Source: Eubacteriales bacterium (GTDB lineage Bacteria > Bacillota > Clostridia > Lachnospirales > Lachnospiraceae). Taken from it: a stretch of DNA of 64,000 bases. The position numbers were made by a program, and so were the translations under genes. Location of the stretch: NCBI GenBank assembly GCA_030537195.1, contig JAUNOK010000011.1:22779-86778 (forward strand), in the 5' to 3' direction. Positions within the stretch are counted from its first letter, which is position 1. The number at the start of each line of letters is the position of its first letter. Under the pieces are notes generated by a model, which ran no database searches, had not been told where the DNA came from, and was given only the letters and a program-made list of their open reading frames with translations. Shown piece by piece: positions 7,882 to 16,601 of the stretch.

Positions 7882-8244
7882 ATGTCAGTTATTCATGAAT
7901 CAGCAGAAAACTATCTTGAATCAATATTAATGTTAAGTAAAAAGCTTCCTGTTGTTCGTTCAATAGATGTTGCCAATGAATTAGGCTTTAAGAAGTCAAG
8001 TGTCAGCATTGCAATGAAGAATTTAAGAGAATCTAATCATATAACTGTAACTAAAGAAGGTTACATATACCTTACAGAATCAGGTAAGGAGATTGCAGAG
8101 ATGATTTATGAACGTCATCAGCTTCTTACATCATGGCTCACACGACTTGGTGTTGATCCTAAGGTTGCTGAAGAAGATGCCTGCCGTATCGAACACGATA
8201 TAAGCAAAGAATCATTCAATGCTATTAAGAAAGCTATATCTTAA
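7882..8244 (+). CDS. DtxR/MntR-family metal-dependent repressor
   Basis: This 120-residue protein has an N-terminal winged helix (SIDVANELGFKKSSVSIAMKNL, residues about 28-50, cited in part) and a dimerisation/metal domain. It lacks the C-terminal SH3-like domain of DtxR, like MntR. Ligand positions can be read by alignment: the MntR Asp8/DtxR Met10 position is Asn in AENYLES, the next Glu is kept, His is kept in RHQLL, and DACRIEH carries the Cys and Glu-His seen in iron-type DtxR. So ligands are a mix of the two types. It should repress iron or manganese genes when metal-loaded. No transporter is adjacent. GGGGGA lies at 7869-7874. Confidence 0.9.
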   Translation: MSVIHESAENYLESILMLSKKLPVVRSIDVANELGFKKSSVSIAMKNLRESNHITVTKEGYIYLTESGKEIAEMIYERHQLLTSWLTRLGVDPKVAEEDACRIEHDISKESFNAIKKAIS

Positions 8245-8270
8245 TTTTTTCTCATATAATTTCCTTCTCT

Positions 8271-8307
8271 GAAAGAGCCATGACGGATAATCCGCCATGG
8301 CTCTTTC
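8271..8307. terminator. Bidirectional terminator
   Basis: GAAAGAGCCATG pairs with CATGGCTCTTTC and the stem continues with CGGAT/ATCCG. It separates the converging repressor and CAP lipoprotein genes. Confidence 0.9.
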
Positions 8308-8327
8308 GCTTTTTATATTTGTTTGTA

Positions 8328-9236
8328 TTATCCTGCAAATTCCTGTGCCCAGTAATGATTGTACTCACCACCGCCACCTGTGCTGTAGCCAAGTCCCATT
8401 CTTGTATAACCTGGGTCTAATATATTAGCTTTATGTCCTGGCGAACTCATCCAGCCATATTTGCCATTAACAACATCTTCTGGAGTAGGCTGACCTGCCG
8501 CAATATTCTCACCACGCATCATATATCCAATATTGCAATAATCAAATACAGTAAAACAGCCTCTTCCATCAGGTCTAGTATGACTAAACTCCCCTGTTCT
8601 ATCCATCTCTATTGCTCTCATATTAGCCGCATTGCACAATGCATCATCCAGTACAAGTGGTGCAACACCAGCATTAGCTCTTTCAATATTAACAAGTTCT
8701 AACACCCTGTTTGCAAATTCACTGTATGTAACCGTATTAACCCTTGCAATTGCAAGAAGGCTCTCATCATCAATGACATTAACACTTCCGCCAGAAGACG
8801 AATTATCTGAATTATCTCCTGAATCTGATGCCCCGCTGTTATCCCCTGAATCTGAACCAGAACCATTATCAGAATAACCATTATCCTGATAGCTGTCATC
8901 CCGACTGGTATCATCCTGATACCCACCATTCTGTGAATATTCCTGCACATTATCTGTGCTTGTGTCTGCCTGTCCGGCATCTGTCTGATTGTCTGATACA
9001 TCAGATACATTTGCATCATCCAGATTACTTTCAGACTGTTTATCATTACTGTTGTCTGATTTCTGTGTACCTTTTTCTGATGTTTCCTTGTCTGCAATTG
9101 CTTTCGTTGTTGCCTGAGTCTCATTAATGTAATCTTTGTCTAAAGCCTCATTATCTCTGGCAGCACTACCACAACCTGTGAACAGACATCCTGCAATCAT
9201 TGCAGCAATAACAGCTGCCACACATTGTCTCTTCAT
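8328..9236 (-). CDS. CAP/SCP-domain lipoprotein
   Basis: A signal peptide with lipobox LFTGC places Cys22 as the lipidated residue. Residues about 30-160 are a low-complexity linker rich in Asp, Ser, Asn and Gly, which should be flexible and cross the wall. Residues about 175-302 are a CAP (SCP/PR-1) domain: NIERANAGVAPL, the His of GEFSHTRPDGR, GENIAAG, and the HKANILDP stretch. Bacterial CAP proteins of this SafA/YkwD type are common on clostridial surfaces and spores; their biochemical role is mostly unknown. A perfect 10-bp palindrome lies just upstream (9263-9283), so expression is probably repressor-controlled. Confidence 0.9.
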   Translation of the reverse strand: MKRQCVAAVIAAMIAGCLFTGCGSAARDNEALDKDYINETQATTKAIADKETSEKGTQKSDNSNDKQSESNLDDANVSDVSDNQTDAGQADTSTDNVQEYSQNGGYQDDTSRDDSYQDNGYSDNGSGSDSGDNSGASDSGDNSDNSSSGGSVNVIDDESLLAIARVNTVTYSEFANRVLELVNIERANAGVAPLVLDDALCNAANMRAIEMDRTGEFSHTRPDGRGCFTVFDYCNIGYMMRGENIAAGQPTPEDVVNGKYGWMSSPGHKANILDPGYTRMGLGYSTGGGGEYNHYWAQEFAG

Positions 9237-9262
9237 ATATTGTTCCCCCGTTTATCTACTCT

Positions 9263-9283
9263 TTTGACAGTCTGACTGTCAAA
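9263..9283. promoter_or_regulatory. Perfect palindrome upstream of the CAP gene (putative operator)
   Basis: TTTGACAGTC and GACTGTCAAA are exact inverted repeats around one base, about 27 bp before the CAP gene start. No A/T tract follows, so an operator fits better than a terminator. The cognate regulator is unknown; the divergent XRE protein is one candidate. Confidence 0.7.
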
Positions 9284-9458
9284 GAAAATCATATCACAAA
9301 GGCATTAGATTTTCCATATGCATTTTTTACCACCAATACCATTCCAAGCTGTATAATTACCATATTTTACCATTTACACTACTATTATTATGCTGATAAA
9401 ATGTTATTTTTCTAATAGTCCAATCACGATCAGATGAACTATGGAGGAATACTATAAT

Positions 9459-9806
9459 ATGCAGGAGTATCGTAACAGAATCCGTGAATTACGTGAGGAA
9501 AAACATATAACACAGGTAAGATTAAGCACTGAGTTGGGGGTTGCACAGGAAACCATAAGTGCATATGAGCAGGGAAGACATCTTCCAAGCGTTACATCAC
9601 TTATGAAACTGAGTGCAATATTAGATGCAAGTATGGACTATATAATGATGAAATCCGATGTCAGAAATGTTGTACAGGTAAAATCATTATCTGATAACGA
9701 AACAAGACTTCTCAGATATTATAAAAAACTTAATTCTGCCGGTAAAGAAAAGGCTCTTTCATATCTCGAAGGTCTTAATGACGGATTAAGAGCAGGTCGT
9801 AAATAG
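9459..9806 (+). CDS. XRE-family helix-turn-helix regulator
   Basis: The 115-residue protein has a Cro/CI-type helix-turn-helix at about 5-60 (RIRELREEKHITQ, then ELGVAQETISAYEQGRHLP). A short helical C-terminal tail (about 70-115) probably dimerises. I place the start at the ATG at 9459 because GGAGGA (9443-9448) lies 10-11 nt before it; the ATG at 9441 overlaps that ribosome site. The gene is divergent from the CAP lipoprotein gene and could regulate it. Target and signal are unknown. A terminator separates it from pflA. Confidence 0.9.
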   Translation: MQEYRNRIRELREEKHITQVRLSTELGVAQETISAYEQGRHLPSVTSLMKLSAILDASMDYIMMKSDVRNVVQVKSLSDNETRLLRYYKKLNSAGKEKALSYLEGLNDGLRAGRK

Positions 9807-9830
9807 TATATTTTCTTTATAATAAAAATA

Positions 9831-9861
9831 AGCCTCCCGACAAATATATGTCTGGGAGGCT
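9831..9861. terminator. Terminator between xre and pflA
   Basis: AGCCTCCC-GACA pairs with TGTC-GGGAGGCT (one bulged base) around AATATA. It is flanked by an A-rich left side, so it should terminate pflA and probably also the xre transcript. Confidence 0.85.
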
Positions 9862-9880
9862 ATTAATTTAATTAACCCTA

Positions 9881-10639
9881 TTATTCAAGATACCCTGTAT
9901 AATCTGCTGTATTTAATATATCATTAGCTCTTGCAATCTCTTCTTTAGTAGGTGGCATAACATCAGAAAGTGTATATGGAATTCCAAGTTCCTCCCACTT
10001 AAATACACCAAGTGTATGGTATGGAAGTACTTCAAATCTCTTAACTGTCTTTAAGTTGGCAACAAAATCTCTTAACTGTTCAAGATCTTCCTGTGCATCT
10101 GTAACACCAGGAACAAGAACATGTCTTATCCACATATCCTTATTGTGATCAGACAGATATTTTGCAAGATCAAGAATATTCTTATTCGTCCAGCCTGTAA
10201 GATCTTTATGTTTCTCATCATTAACCTCCTTAATATCAAGAAGGAAAAGATCCGTAACTGCCATCAGTTTATCAAATTTTTCAAGATATTCTGGTTCCAT
10301 CTTAAAAGGATTGCCTGATGTATCAAGAGTTGTGTGCACACCATTCTTCTTGGCAATCTCAAAAAGCTCTGTCACAAATTCTATCTGAAGAAGCGCCTCA
10401 CCACCACTTATAGTAATTCCGCCACCATTCTTCCAGTAATTCTTGTAACGATAAGCCTTATCAAATACTTCCTGTGCAGTCTCCAATGTACCGCCTTCTT
10501 CTTTCCATGTTTCAGGGTTGTGGCAATATCTGCATCTCATATGACATCCTTTAAGAAATACGATATATCTTACACCTGGTCCATCAACAGAACCAAAGCT
10601 TTCTACCTGATGAATTCTACCTTTAATACTTTCACTCAT
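9881..10639 (-). CDS. pflA: Pyruvate formate-lyase activating enzyme
   Basis: This 252-residue radical-SAM enzyme uses S-adenosylmethionine to place the glycyl radical on pyruvate formate-lyase, the anaerobic route from pyruvate to acetyl-CoA and formate. The cluster motif CHMRCRYC is near residue 32, followed by GGITISGGEALLQ, and the length is typical. The N-terminal VESFGSVDGPGVRYIVFLKGC is the PflA hallmark (cited in part as SFGSVDGPG). pflB, usually adjacent, is not in the window, so pflA is monocistronic here. GAGGA lies 7 nt before the ATG. Confidence 0.96.
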   Translation of the reverse strand: MSESIKGRIHQVESFGSVDGPGVRYIVFLKGCHMRCRYCHNPETWKEEGGTLETAQEVFDKAYRYKNYWKNGGGITISGGEALLQIEFVTELFEIAKKNGVHTTLDTSGNPFKMEPEYLEKFDKLMAVTDLFLLDIKEVNDEKHKDLTGWTNKNILDLAKYLSDHNKDMWIRHVLVPGVTDAQEDLEQLRDFVANLKTVKRFEVLPYHTLGVFKWEELGIPYTLSDVMPPTKEEIARANDILNTADYTGYLE

Positions 10640-10800
10640 AGCATCTTCCTCTTCTAATAATTATTACTTCATAAATGTATTATCACAAAATAATGATAAT
10701 TTACTCCAAAAATGTCTACATTTTATAAAAACATATATTTGGTGCATTAAATATAACACATCCCCTATATATTGTCAGTTTGAAATCCTCATGTTTGCAT

Positions 10801-10829
10801 AAAAAAGCAATATGTAGACTATCTTGCTT
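10801..10829 (-). terminator. Weak terminator after the EAL gene
   Basis: On the minus strand AAGCAA and TTGCTT pair around a 15-nt loop, followed by TTTTTT, directly after the EAL stop codon. Confidence 0.55.
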
Positions 10830-12716
10830 CTATCTATGGCTGTTAATGTATCCGATAAACTCATCACCAGAAAGTGGCTTTGAAAAATAATATCCCTGTA
10901 TATAATCAACGCCAAGCTTTACAAAAGTTTCAAGCATATATCTGTTTTCTATTCCTTCAGCAACCATCTTTAACCCCATCTCATGAACCATAGAAAGAGT
11001 TGACTCAACAACAAGCTTTGCCTTAGGACTGCTGAAGTAAGCCCTTGTCATATTCATATCAAGTTTAATGATATCTACCGGCATATCAATTATATAATTC
11101 AGATTAGACTCTCCATTACCAAAATCATCCAGAGAAAATGAAACACCATGATTTCTTAAGCCATCCATATTAGCCAGCAATATTTTTCTCGTAAGAATCG
11201 AACCAGATTCTGTAATTTCAAGATTGATACACGAAGGATCAATATTATATCTATTCATAATATCAATATATTCCCTGCTCAGATTGACTCTGTCGCACTG
11301 CAGAACTGACAGATTAACTTCAACATATTCAATTCCAAGCTTTGGCAGATTAAAATCTTTAATAAACTGACATGTCTTCTCAAATATAATTGCACCAATC
11401 TGATTGATTAATCCACATTCTTCAGCAACAGGTATAAAAACCCCCGGTGTTATAACCTGTCCATTTTTATCTATTATTCTCGCAAGTGCTTCTGCTGAAA
11501 CAACCCTTCCTTCTTTAACAGAATATATCGGCTGGAAGTATGGGATAATTCTGTCATTATCTATAGCATCAATAAGTATTTCCTTAACAGCTTCTCTGTC
11601 ACGCCATTCAGAAACAACTTTTTCATCTATTACATAAACACTATTAAACGCTGCACTTTCATCATTCTTATAACTTTGTAAAAGAGCAAATACTTCATCT
11701 GCATTGCCTGCTATAGCACTGTCTTTCATCACAACCATCAATGGTCTGTATGAAACAGATGCAGCAATATCCTTTAGCCATGGCTTTTTAATACGTGCCT
11801 GGATTTCTTCCATGCACTGTTCCATGTATGCCTTGTTCCTGAATGTAATGATAAGTTCCTGATCCACATTCTTATACACTTTAACTCTCTTAAACCTGCT
11901 AAGGTACTTTTCAGCTTCTTTAAGAATCTGCTTAACATCATGCTCATCTATGCCAAGACGTTTATAGTCCACAAATGACAGAAGAATTACACTGAATGAA
12001 TCATTCCGTTCATAACACTGCTTCATATATTCCATGAAAGCATGTGCATTAAAACAGCCAAGCTGTCTGTCAATCATCGACTGTGGATTCTCAAGCACGC
12101 AGAAAAGTGTCATAACTCCTATTGAACACGCAAATCCAACAAGAAGCATATGATTGTTAAAAGCCTGAATAAATGCACATATTATCCAGAAATCAATCCA
12201 TATAAGTGCTGCCGCCCGTCTCTGCTCATTCATATGTCTGCCATAACGCATTATCTGATATATTGCGTCAAGAAGAAATGTCAGAACAAATATATATGTT
12301 GATATAACACTTGCTCCATATGAATACACATAATTATTCTCTCTTATTACACCAATTGGCAGAGCAAGAATAATCACCGACATTATTGCAGTCACAACTA
12401 CATATATATTCACTTTATAATAATACTGATGCTCTACATATACATCTGCCAGCACATATACCAGCGCACACATCGCCACTATAAGTAACGACACCAGATA
12501 TATTTTGCATACTGCCTTCACAAGCAGCTGTGGCAGATAATCTTTATATACTATTGCAGCAACTGAAGTTATATCTAACATTATACTAACCATTGTTGCC
12601 ATTAATATAATAAAAAATATATTTTCTGTATGAAGTCCTACTTTTTTCTGTTTTACAAAAATTATAAATATAACCAGTACAATAATAAGACCACATATCT
12701 GTCCCTGTATATTCAT
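10830..12716 (-). CDS. Membrane-anchored EAL-domain cyclic-di-GMP phosphodiesterase
   Basis: The 628-residue protein starts with about seven hydrophobic segments (residues 1-215). Residues about 225-360 are a degenerate GGDEF-like domain with no GGDEF motif. Residues about 375-628 are an EAL domain. The EAL catalytic set is visible: AEALARI, EVNLSV, NLEITES, DDFGNG, DIIKLD, EGIEN and the QGYYFSKP ending. All expected metal and general-base residues appear, so it should hydrolyse c-di-GMP to pGpG. The membrane part probably senses an unknown signal and the degenerate GGDEF may bind GTP. It is 17 bp after the helicase gene on the same strand. Confidence 0.92.
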   Translation of the reverse strand: MNIQGQICGLIIVLVIFIIFVKQKKVGLHTENIFFIILMATMVSIMLDITSVAAIVYKDYLPQLLVKAVCKIYLVSLLIVAMCALVYVLADVYVEHQYYYKVNIYVVVTAIMSVIILALPIGVIRENNYVYSYGASVISTYIFVLTFLLDAIYQIMRYGRHMNEQRRAAALIWIDFWIICAFIQAFNNHMLLVGFACSIGVMTLFCVLENPQSMIDRQLGCFNAHAFMEYMKQCYERNDSFSVILLSFVDYKRLGIDEHDVKQILKEAEKYLSRFKRVKVYKNVDQELIITFRNKAYMEQCMEEIQARIKKPWLKDIAASVSYRPLMVVMKDSAIAGNADEVFALLQSYKNDESAAFNSVYVIDEKVVSEWRDREAVKEILIDAIDNDRIIPYFQPIYSVKEGRVVSAEALARIIDKNGQVITPGVFIPVAEECGLINQIGAIIFEKTCQFIKDFNLPKLGIEYVEVNLSVLQCDRVNLSREYIDIMNRYNIDPSCINLEITESGSILTRKILLANMDGLRNHGVSFSLDDFGNGESNLNYIIDMPVDIIKLDMNMTRAYFSSPKAKLVVESTLSMVHEMGLKMVAEGIENRYMLETFVKLGVDYIQGYYFSKPLSGDEFIGYINSHR

Positions 12717-12733
12717 ATACCCATCTCCATTAA

Positions 12734-14356
12734 TTATCTGTTTCTGTGACGAATTCTCTCAATCCTGTTCATCTCATAACATTTTTCACACATGCCAAAC
12801 CTGTGATTCCATTCAAGCTTCTTTCCACATCTCTTACATCTGTTAAAAAACTCCCCATTAGTAAGTTCGCTTACTATACGTTCTGATACATCTTCTTTCA
12901 ATATTCTTATGCGCTCATTATATTCTGATATATTAAGTGCATTACAATAAGAATTCAGCAGATCAAGCTTTTTATATAACTGCTCCAGATCATCAAGCTT
13001 CATGCTCATTATATCATCATATTCAGTATCAACATAATACCACATTCTGCTTACGGGTTCACCATCTGCTGTCATATCAACCAGATCCTGCCACAGATAC
13101 TTTAACTGCTCACTGTTTTCATCAAATGGTATATTAATAAGACTGTATTCCAAGTCTTTGTTAATCTTCTCTCCATGCTTTTTCTCAATATATTCAGCAA
13201 GCTTGATACGGTTCTTAAGATCAGCAACTGAAAAACATTTTTTCTCAATCGTCTTTAACCATATCTTAAATATCTCTGAAAGGCTGTACGGCATATCAAG
13301 CACTTTTCTAGGAGGCTGAATTACACAGCTTGTTATCTGTTCATATCTTCCATGAAGAAGCTCACCTATCTCCTGTCTGTCCTCTATTGAATTGACATAA
13401 CCCTGGTCATACATGCCTTTTCTTCCAGCTCTTCCGGCAATCTGCTTAACTTCACTCATATTAAGAGGTCTCTTTGATTTGCCGTCAAACTTTCTTGCCT
13501 CAGTAAATATAACCCTCCTTATCGGAAGATTCACTCCCATTCCAATTGCATCAGTACATACAACAATCTTACTCTCTCCGTTTAAGAATCTGGCAACCTC
13601 TGCCTTTCTTACACTATAAGGAAGTGAACCATATATAACACTTACCTTATATCCTTCTTTTTTAAGTAATGTCGCAAGCATAAGCACTTTTCTTCGTGAA
13701 AATGCGACTAAAGCATCGCCGTCTTTTATATCATCCGGAAATGTAAAATCATGATCTTCCATTATGAGTCTAGAATTTCTTTTATGTCTTATGTCCGTAT
13801 ATGTGTCTCCGCACATTTTTATAAGCATTTTAACAATATGTATTGCATTTGGTGACATGCATATGTGGATAACATCCGCATTGACGCCAAGAATTGCCTC
13901 TGTCCACGCCCATCCCCTGTCTTTGTCTGACACCATCTGGGCTTCATCTATTACACAGACATCGTAATGTCTGCTTATATCCATCTTCTCAACAGTACAT
14001 GATAAATGTTTTGCGCCTTCCCTTATGTCCTTCTCTTCGCCTGTTGTTAAAGAACAGTTAATTCCTCTGGCAAGGCTCATCTCCTGAATCTCTAACGCAA
14101 GCAGTCTTAAAGGTGCAAGGTACATTCCTGCATCTGCATTGTAAAAATCCTCAAGTGCATCATGGGTTTTTCCAGTATTAGTCTCCCCTATGTGTAATAT
14201 AAAATGTCTCTTTATATCTCTGGCTTCCGGATATAACTGGGTTATATCCTCTGGTATGCTCTCCATTAAGGCAGTCTTTATCTTAAGTTCCTTAAGACTG
14301 GCAAGATCCTTTGGCACGAATTTCTTTTTTTTCTTTTTATAGTAATATCTAGCCAT
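12734..14356 (-). CDS. SUV3-like DEAD/DExH helicase with C-terminal zinc-ribbon
   Basis: This superfamily 2 helicase has Walker A GETNTGKT (57-64), LAPLRLLALEI, a TGEE motif, DEAQ (137-140) and DRGWAWTEAILG. The TNTGKT, TGEE and RGWAWT combination is that of mitochondrial SUV3 RNA helicases more than of common bacterial helicases. RecA domain 2 shows IVVCTDAIGMGVNLP and QIAGRAGR. A C-terminal CxxC...CxxC (CKRCGKK, CEKC) should bind zinc. I start at the ATG at 14356: the upstream ATG at 14401 lies inside the thrS terminator hairpin. A role in RNA turnover is inferred from similarity. Confidence 0.85.
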   Translation of the reverse strand: MARYYYKKKKKKFVPKDLASLKELKIKTALMESIPEDITQLYPEARDIKRHFILHIGETNTGKTHDALEDFYNADAGMYLAPLRLLALEIQEMSLARGINCSLTTGEEKDIREGAKHLSCTVEKMDISRHYDVCVIDEAQMVSDKDRGWAWTEAILGVNADVIHICMSPNAIHIVKMLIKMCGDTYTDIRHKRNSRLIMEDHDFTFPDDIKDGDALVAFSRRKVLMLATLLKKEGYKVSVIYGSLPYSVRKAEVARFLNGESKIVVCTDAIGMGVNLPIRRVIFTEARKFDGKSKRPLNMSEVKQIAGRAGRKGMYDQGYVNSIEDRQEIGELLHGRYEQITSCVIQPPRKVLDMPYSLSEIFKIWLKTIEKKCFSVADLKNRIKLAEYIEKKHGEKINKDLEYSLINIPFDENSEQLKYLWQDLVDMTADGEPVSRMWYYVDTEYDDIMSMKLDDLEQLYKKLDLLNSYCNALNISEYNERIRILKEDVSERIVSELTNGEFFNRCKRCGKKLEWNHRFGMCEKCYEMNRIERIRHRNR

Positions 14357-14385
14357 TTGTTTCCCTATTGTTTTCTGAAATATAA

Positions 14386-14431
14386 ACAAAAAGCGTGACA
14401 ATGCATAATAACATTACATATTGTCACGCTT
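14386..14431 (-). terminator. thrS terminator
   Basis: On the minus strand AAGCGTGACAAT pairs with ATTGTCACGCTT (12 bp), followed by TTTTG. It lies about 20 bp after the thrS stop and overlaps the region before the helicase start. Confidence 0.9.
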
Positions 14432-14452
14432 CTGTTAATAAGGTCAATCTAA

Positions 14453-16228
14453 TTATTTAGCTGCTGCTGGATTAATCTTCTTAGTAGCGATTTCATCCTT
14501 AAGCATTGCAACAAATTCGTCCTTTGATACTGTAGTTGACTTCTGCTCACCGTGAAGTCTGTAGCTTACAGTTCCTTCAGCCGCTTCATTCTTACCAAGT
14601 ACGATAAGGTAAGGAATCTTCTTAACCTGAGCTTCTCTTACTCTGTAACCAAGTTTTTCTGCTCTCTCATCAATCTCAACTCTGATTCCATTATCTGCAA
14701 GATAATCATAGAGACCATGTGCATATGCATTTAACTCCTCATCTTCATTCTTAACTGGAAGAATTGTAGCCTGTACAGGAGCAAGCCATAATGGAAGGTT
14801 ACCCTTTGTCTCTTCAAGTATATAAGCCATGAATCTGTCAAGAGAACCAAGAATAGCTCTGTGAAGAACTACAGGAGTCTTCTTCTGTCCGTCCTTGTCA
14901 ATATAAGTTAAGTTGAACTTAGCTGGGAGGCAGAAATCAAGCTGGCATGTTGATAATGTATATTCATTACCGATAGCTGGCTTAACGTTAACATCAAGCT
15001 TAGGGCCATAGAATGCAGCCTCTCCGATTTCTTCTGTGTACTCAATTCCGATATCATTAAGAACCTTTCTTAATGCGTTCTCAGCATTGTTCCACATCTC
15101 ATCATCATCATGATACTTAACCTTATCTTCTGGGTCTCTTAATGAGAGAACACAGCGGTAATCTGTAATATTGAAATCCTTATATGTTTCAAATATAAGG
15201 TCTACAACCTTAGCGAATTCTGATTCAATCTGCTCTGGTGTTACGAAAAGATGGGCATCATTCTGACAGAAATGTCTTCCTCTTTCAATACCCTTTAATG
15301 TTCCACTAGCCTCGAATCTGAAGTCATGCGCAATCTCACCTATTCTGATAGGAAGATCCTTGTAAGAATGCATTTTGTTAGCATATATCATCATATGGTG
15401 AGGGCAGTTCATTGGTCTTAATACAAATGATTCGCCTTCAACTTCCATAGCTGGGAACATATTTTCCTTGTAGTGATCCCAATGGCCTGATGTCTTGTAA
15501 AGATTAACTGTACCAACACATGGTGTCATTACATGAAGGTATCCAAGCTTTCTTTCCTTGTCCTTAATGTAATTCTCAAGTTCCTGCCATACTGTATATC
15601 CCTTTGGTAAGAACATTGGAAGTCCACGGCCTATAAGGTCGTCTGACATGAAAAGTTCCATTTCCTTGCCAATCTTTCTGTGGTCACGCTCTTTAGCTTC
15701 CTCAAGGAGCTTAAGATGTTCTTCAAGTTCCTCAGCTGTTGGGAAACATACACCATAGATTCTCTGCATTACATGATTGTTGGCATCACCCTTCCAGTAT
15801 ACTCCAGAATATTTAACAAGCTTGAAGTTCTTGCAAAGCTTAGTATTATCAACATGAGGTCCACGACAGAGATCTGTGAAATCACCCTGATCATAAACTG
15901 TGATATTGCCATCTTCAAGACCGCTTATAAGGTCAAGCTTGTACATATCATCCTTGAACATCTCAAGTGCTTCTGCCTTAGAAACTTCTCTTCTATATAT
16001 CTTCTTACCTTCCTTGCAGATCTTCTTCATCTCTTTCTCGATAGCTGCAATAGCTTCATCATTGATTACATTATCTCCAAGGTCTATATCATAATAGAAT
16101 CCCTCTTTAACTACTGGTCCAACCCAGAACTTGGCATGTGGATATAAATGCTTAACTGCCTGTGCCATAACATGTGCACATGAATGATTAAGAGTATTCA
16201 GTCTTTCGTCTTCCTTAAAATTAACCAT
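14453..16228 (-). CDS. thrS: Threonyl-tRNA synthetase (form without TGS domain)
   Basis: This class II synthetase charges tRNA-Thr. The 591-residue protein begins close to the editing domain (HSCAHVMAQAV at 15-25, a HxxxH zinc-like motif, and later the HVMQR region). It then has the catalytic core: motif 2 around FRFEASGTLKGIERGRHF (cited), PMNCPHHM and HRAILGSLDRFMA. The anticodon-binding domain is at about 480-575 with VEIDERAEKLGYRVREA. Standard ThrRS is about 640 residues and starts with a TGS domain of about 60; that domain is absent. Expression is controlled by the T-box upstream. Confidence 0.97.
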   Translation of the reverse strand: MVNFKEDERLNTLNHSCAHVMAQAVKHLYPHAKFWVGPVVKEGFYYDIDLGDNVINDEAIAAIEKEMKKICKEGKKIYRREVSKAEALEMFKDDMYKLDLISGLEDGNITVYDQGDFTDLCRGPHVDNTKLCKNFKLVKYSGVYWKGDANNHVMQRIYGVCFPTAEELEEHLKLLEEAKERDHRKIGKEMELFMSDDLIGRGLPMFLPKGYTVWQELENYIKDKERKLGYLHVMTPCVGTVNLYKTSGHWDHYKENMFPAMEVEGESFVLRPMNCPHHMMIYANKMHSYKDLPIRIGEIAHDFRFEASGTLKGIERGRHFCQNDAHLFVTPEQIESEFAKVVDLIFETYKDFNITDYRCVLSLRDPEDKVKYHDDDEMWNNAENALRKVLNDIGIEYTEEIGEAAFYGPKLDVNVKPAIGNEYTLSTCQLDFCLPAKFNLTYIDKDGQKKTPVVLHRAILGSLDRFMAYILEETKGNLPLWLAPVQATILPVKNEDEELNAYAHGLYDYLADNGIRVEIDERAEKLGYRVREAQVKKIPYLIVLGKNEAAEGTVSYRLHGEQKSTTVSKDEFVAMLKDEIATKKINPAAAK

Positions 16229-16261
16229 GATAAATCTCCTTTTGTGTTAATATTTCATTAC

Positions 16262-16510
16262 TCGCGCAAAAAAGCCCCTTATACAGTGGCTTTCCAGCTT
16301 GCTGTATAAGGGGCGAATATTCAATCCGCGGTTCCACCCTTATTATTCTCTCATGTAGGAGAACATCTCATTACGATTATAACGGAATCACCGTGCCGTA
16401 TTGGGGCCGCTCAGAGGTGGTTTTCCCACATTCGTATTCTAAGGCACTTCCACCATATATGCCTCTCTCTGTAGAACCGTAACATAGTACTCTTCTCGTC
16501 AACGCTTTGA
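16262..16510 (-). ncRNA. T-box leader of thrS
   Basis: The leader contains the T-box sequence AGGGTGGAACCGCGG (16340-16326), the AGAGAG and GGTGGAAG stem I features, and CCACCTCTGAGC. It ends in a strong terminator: GCCCCTTATACAG (16314-16302) pairs with CTGTATAAGGGGC, followed by TTTTTT. Uncharged tRNA-Thr should pair with the specifier and the T-box bulge and favour the antiterminator, raising thrS expression in threonine starvation. An ACG triplet after stem I's apex is a possible Thr specifier; I am not sure of it. This explains the gap 16229-16601 together with the promoter. Confidence 0.95.
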
Positions 16511-16515
16511 TTAGA

Positions 16516-16544
16516 AGTATATTTCAAAAGCTGCCCAATGTCAA
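16516..16544 (-). promoter_or_regulatory. Promoter of the thrS T-box transcript
   Basis: On the minus strand TTGACA (16544-16539), a 17-bp spacer and TATACT (16521-16516) form a near-consensus sigma-A promoter just ahead of the T-box. Confidence 0.9.
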
Positions 16545-16601
16545 CCTGTTAATCACGGATTTTCTATTCAATTTGTAATTCAATTTTCTTTTTATTTCCT
16601 A

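Noticed and set aside
8699..9127. Frames overlapping the CAP lipoprotein linker on both strands
   Set aside because: They arise from the low-complexity Asp/Ser/Asn-rich linker coding region; the lipoprotein frame has the signal peptide and CAP domain.
14357..14401. Fifteen-codon N-terminal extension of the SUV3-like helicase from the ATG at 14401
   Set aside because: That ATG is inside the thrS terminator stem, has no ribosome site, and the added residues are not like the family.
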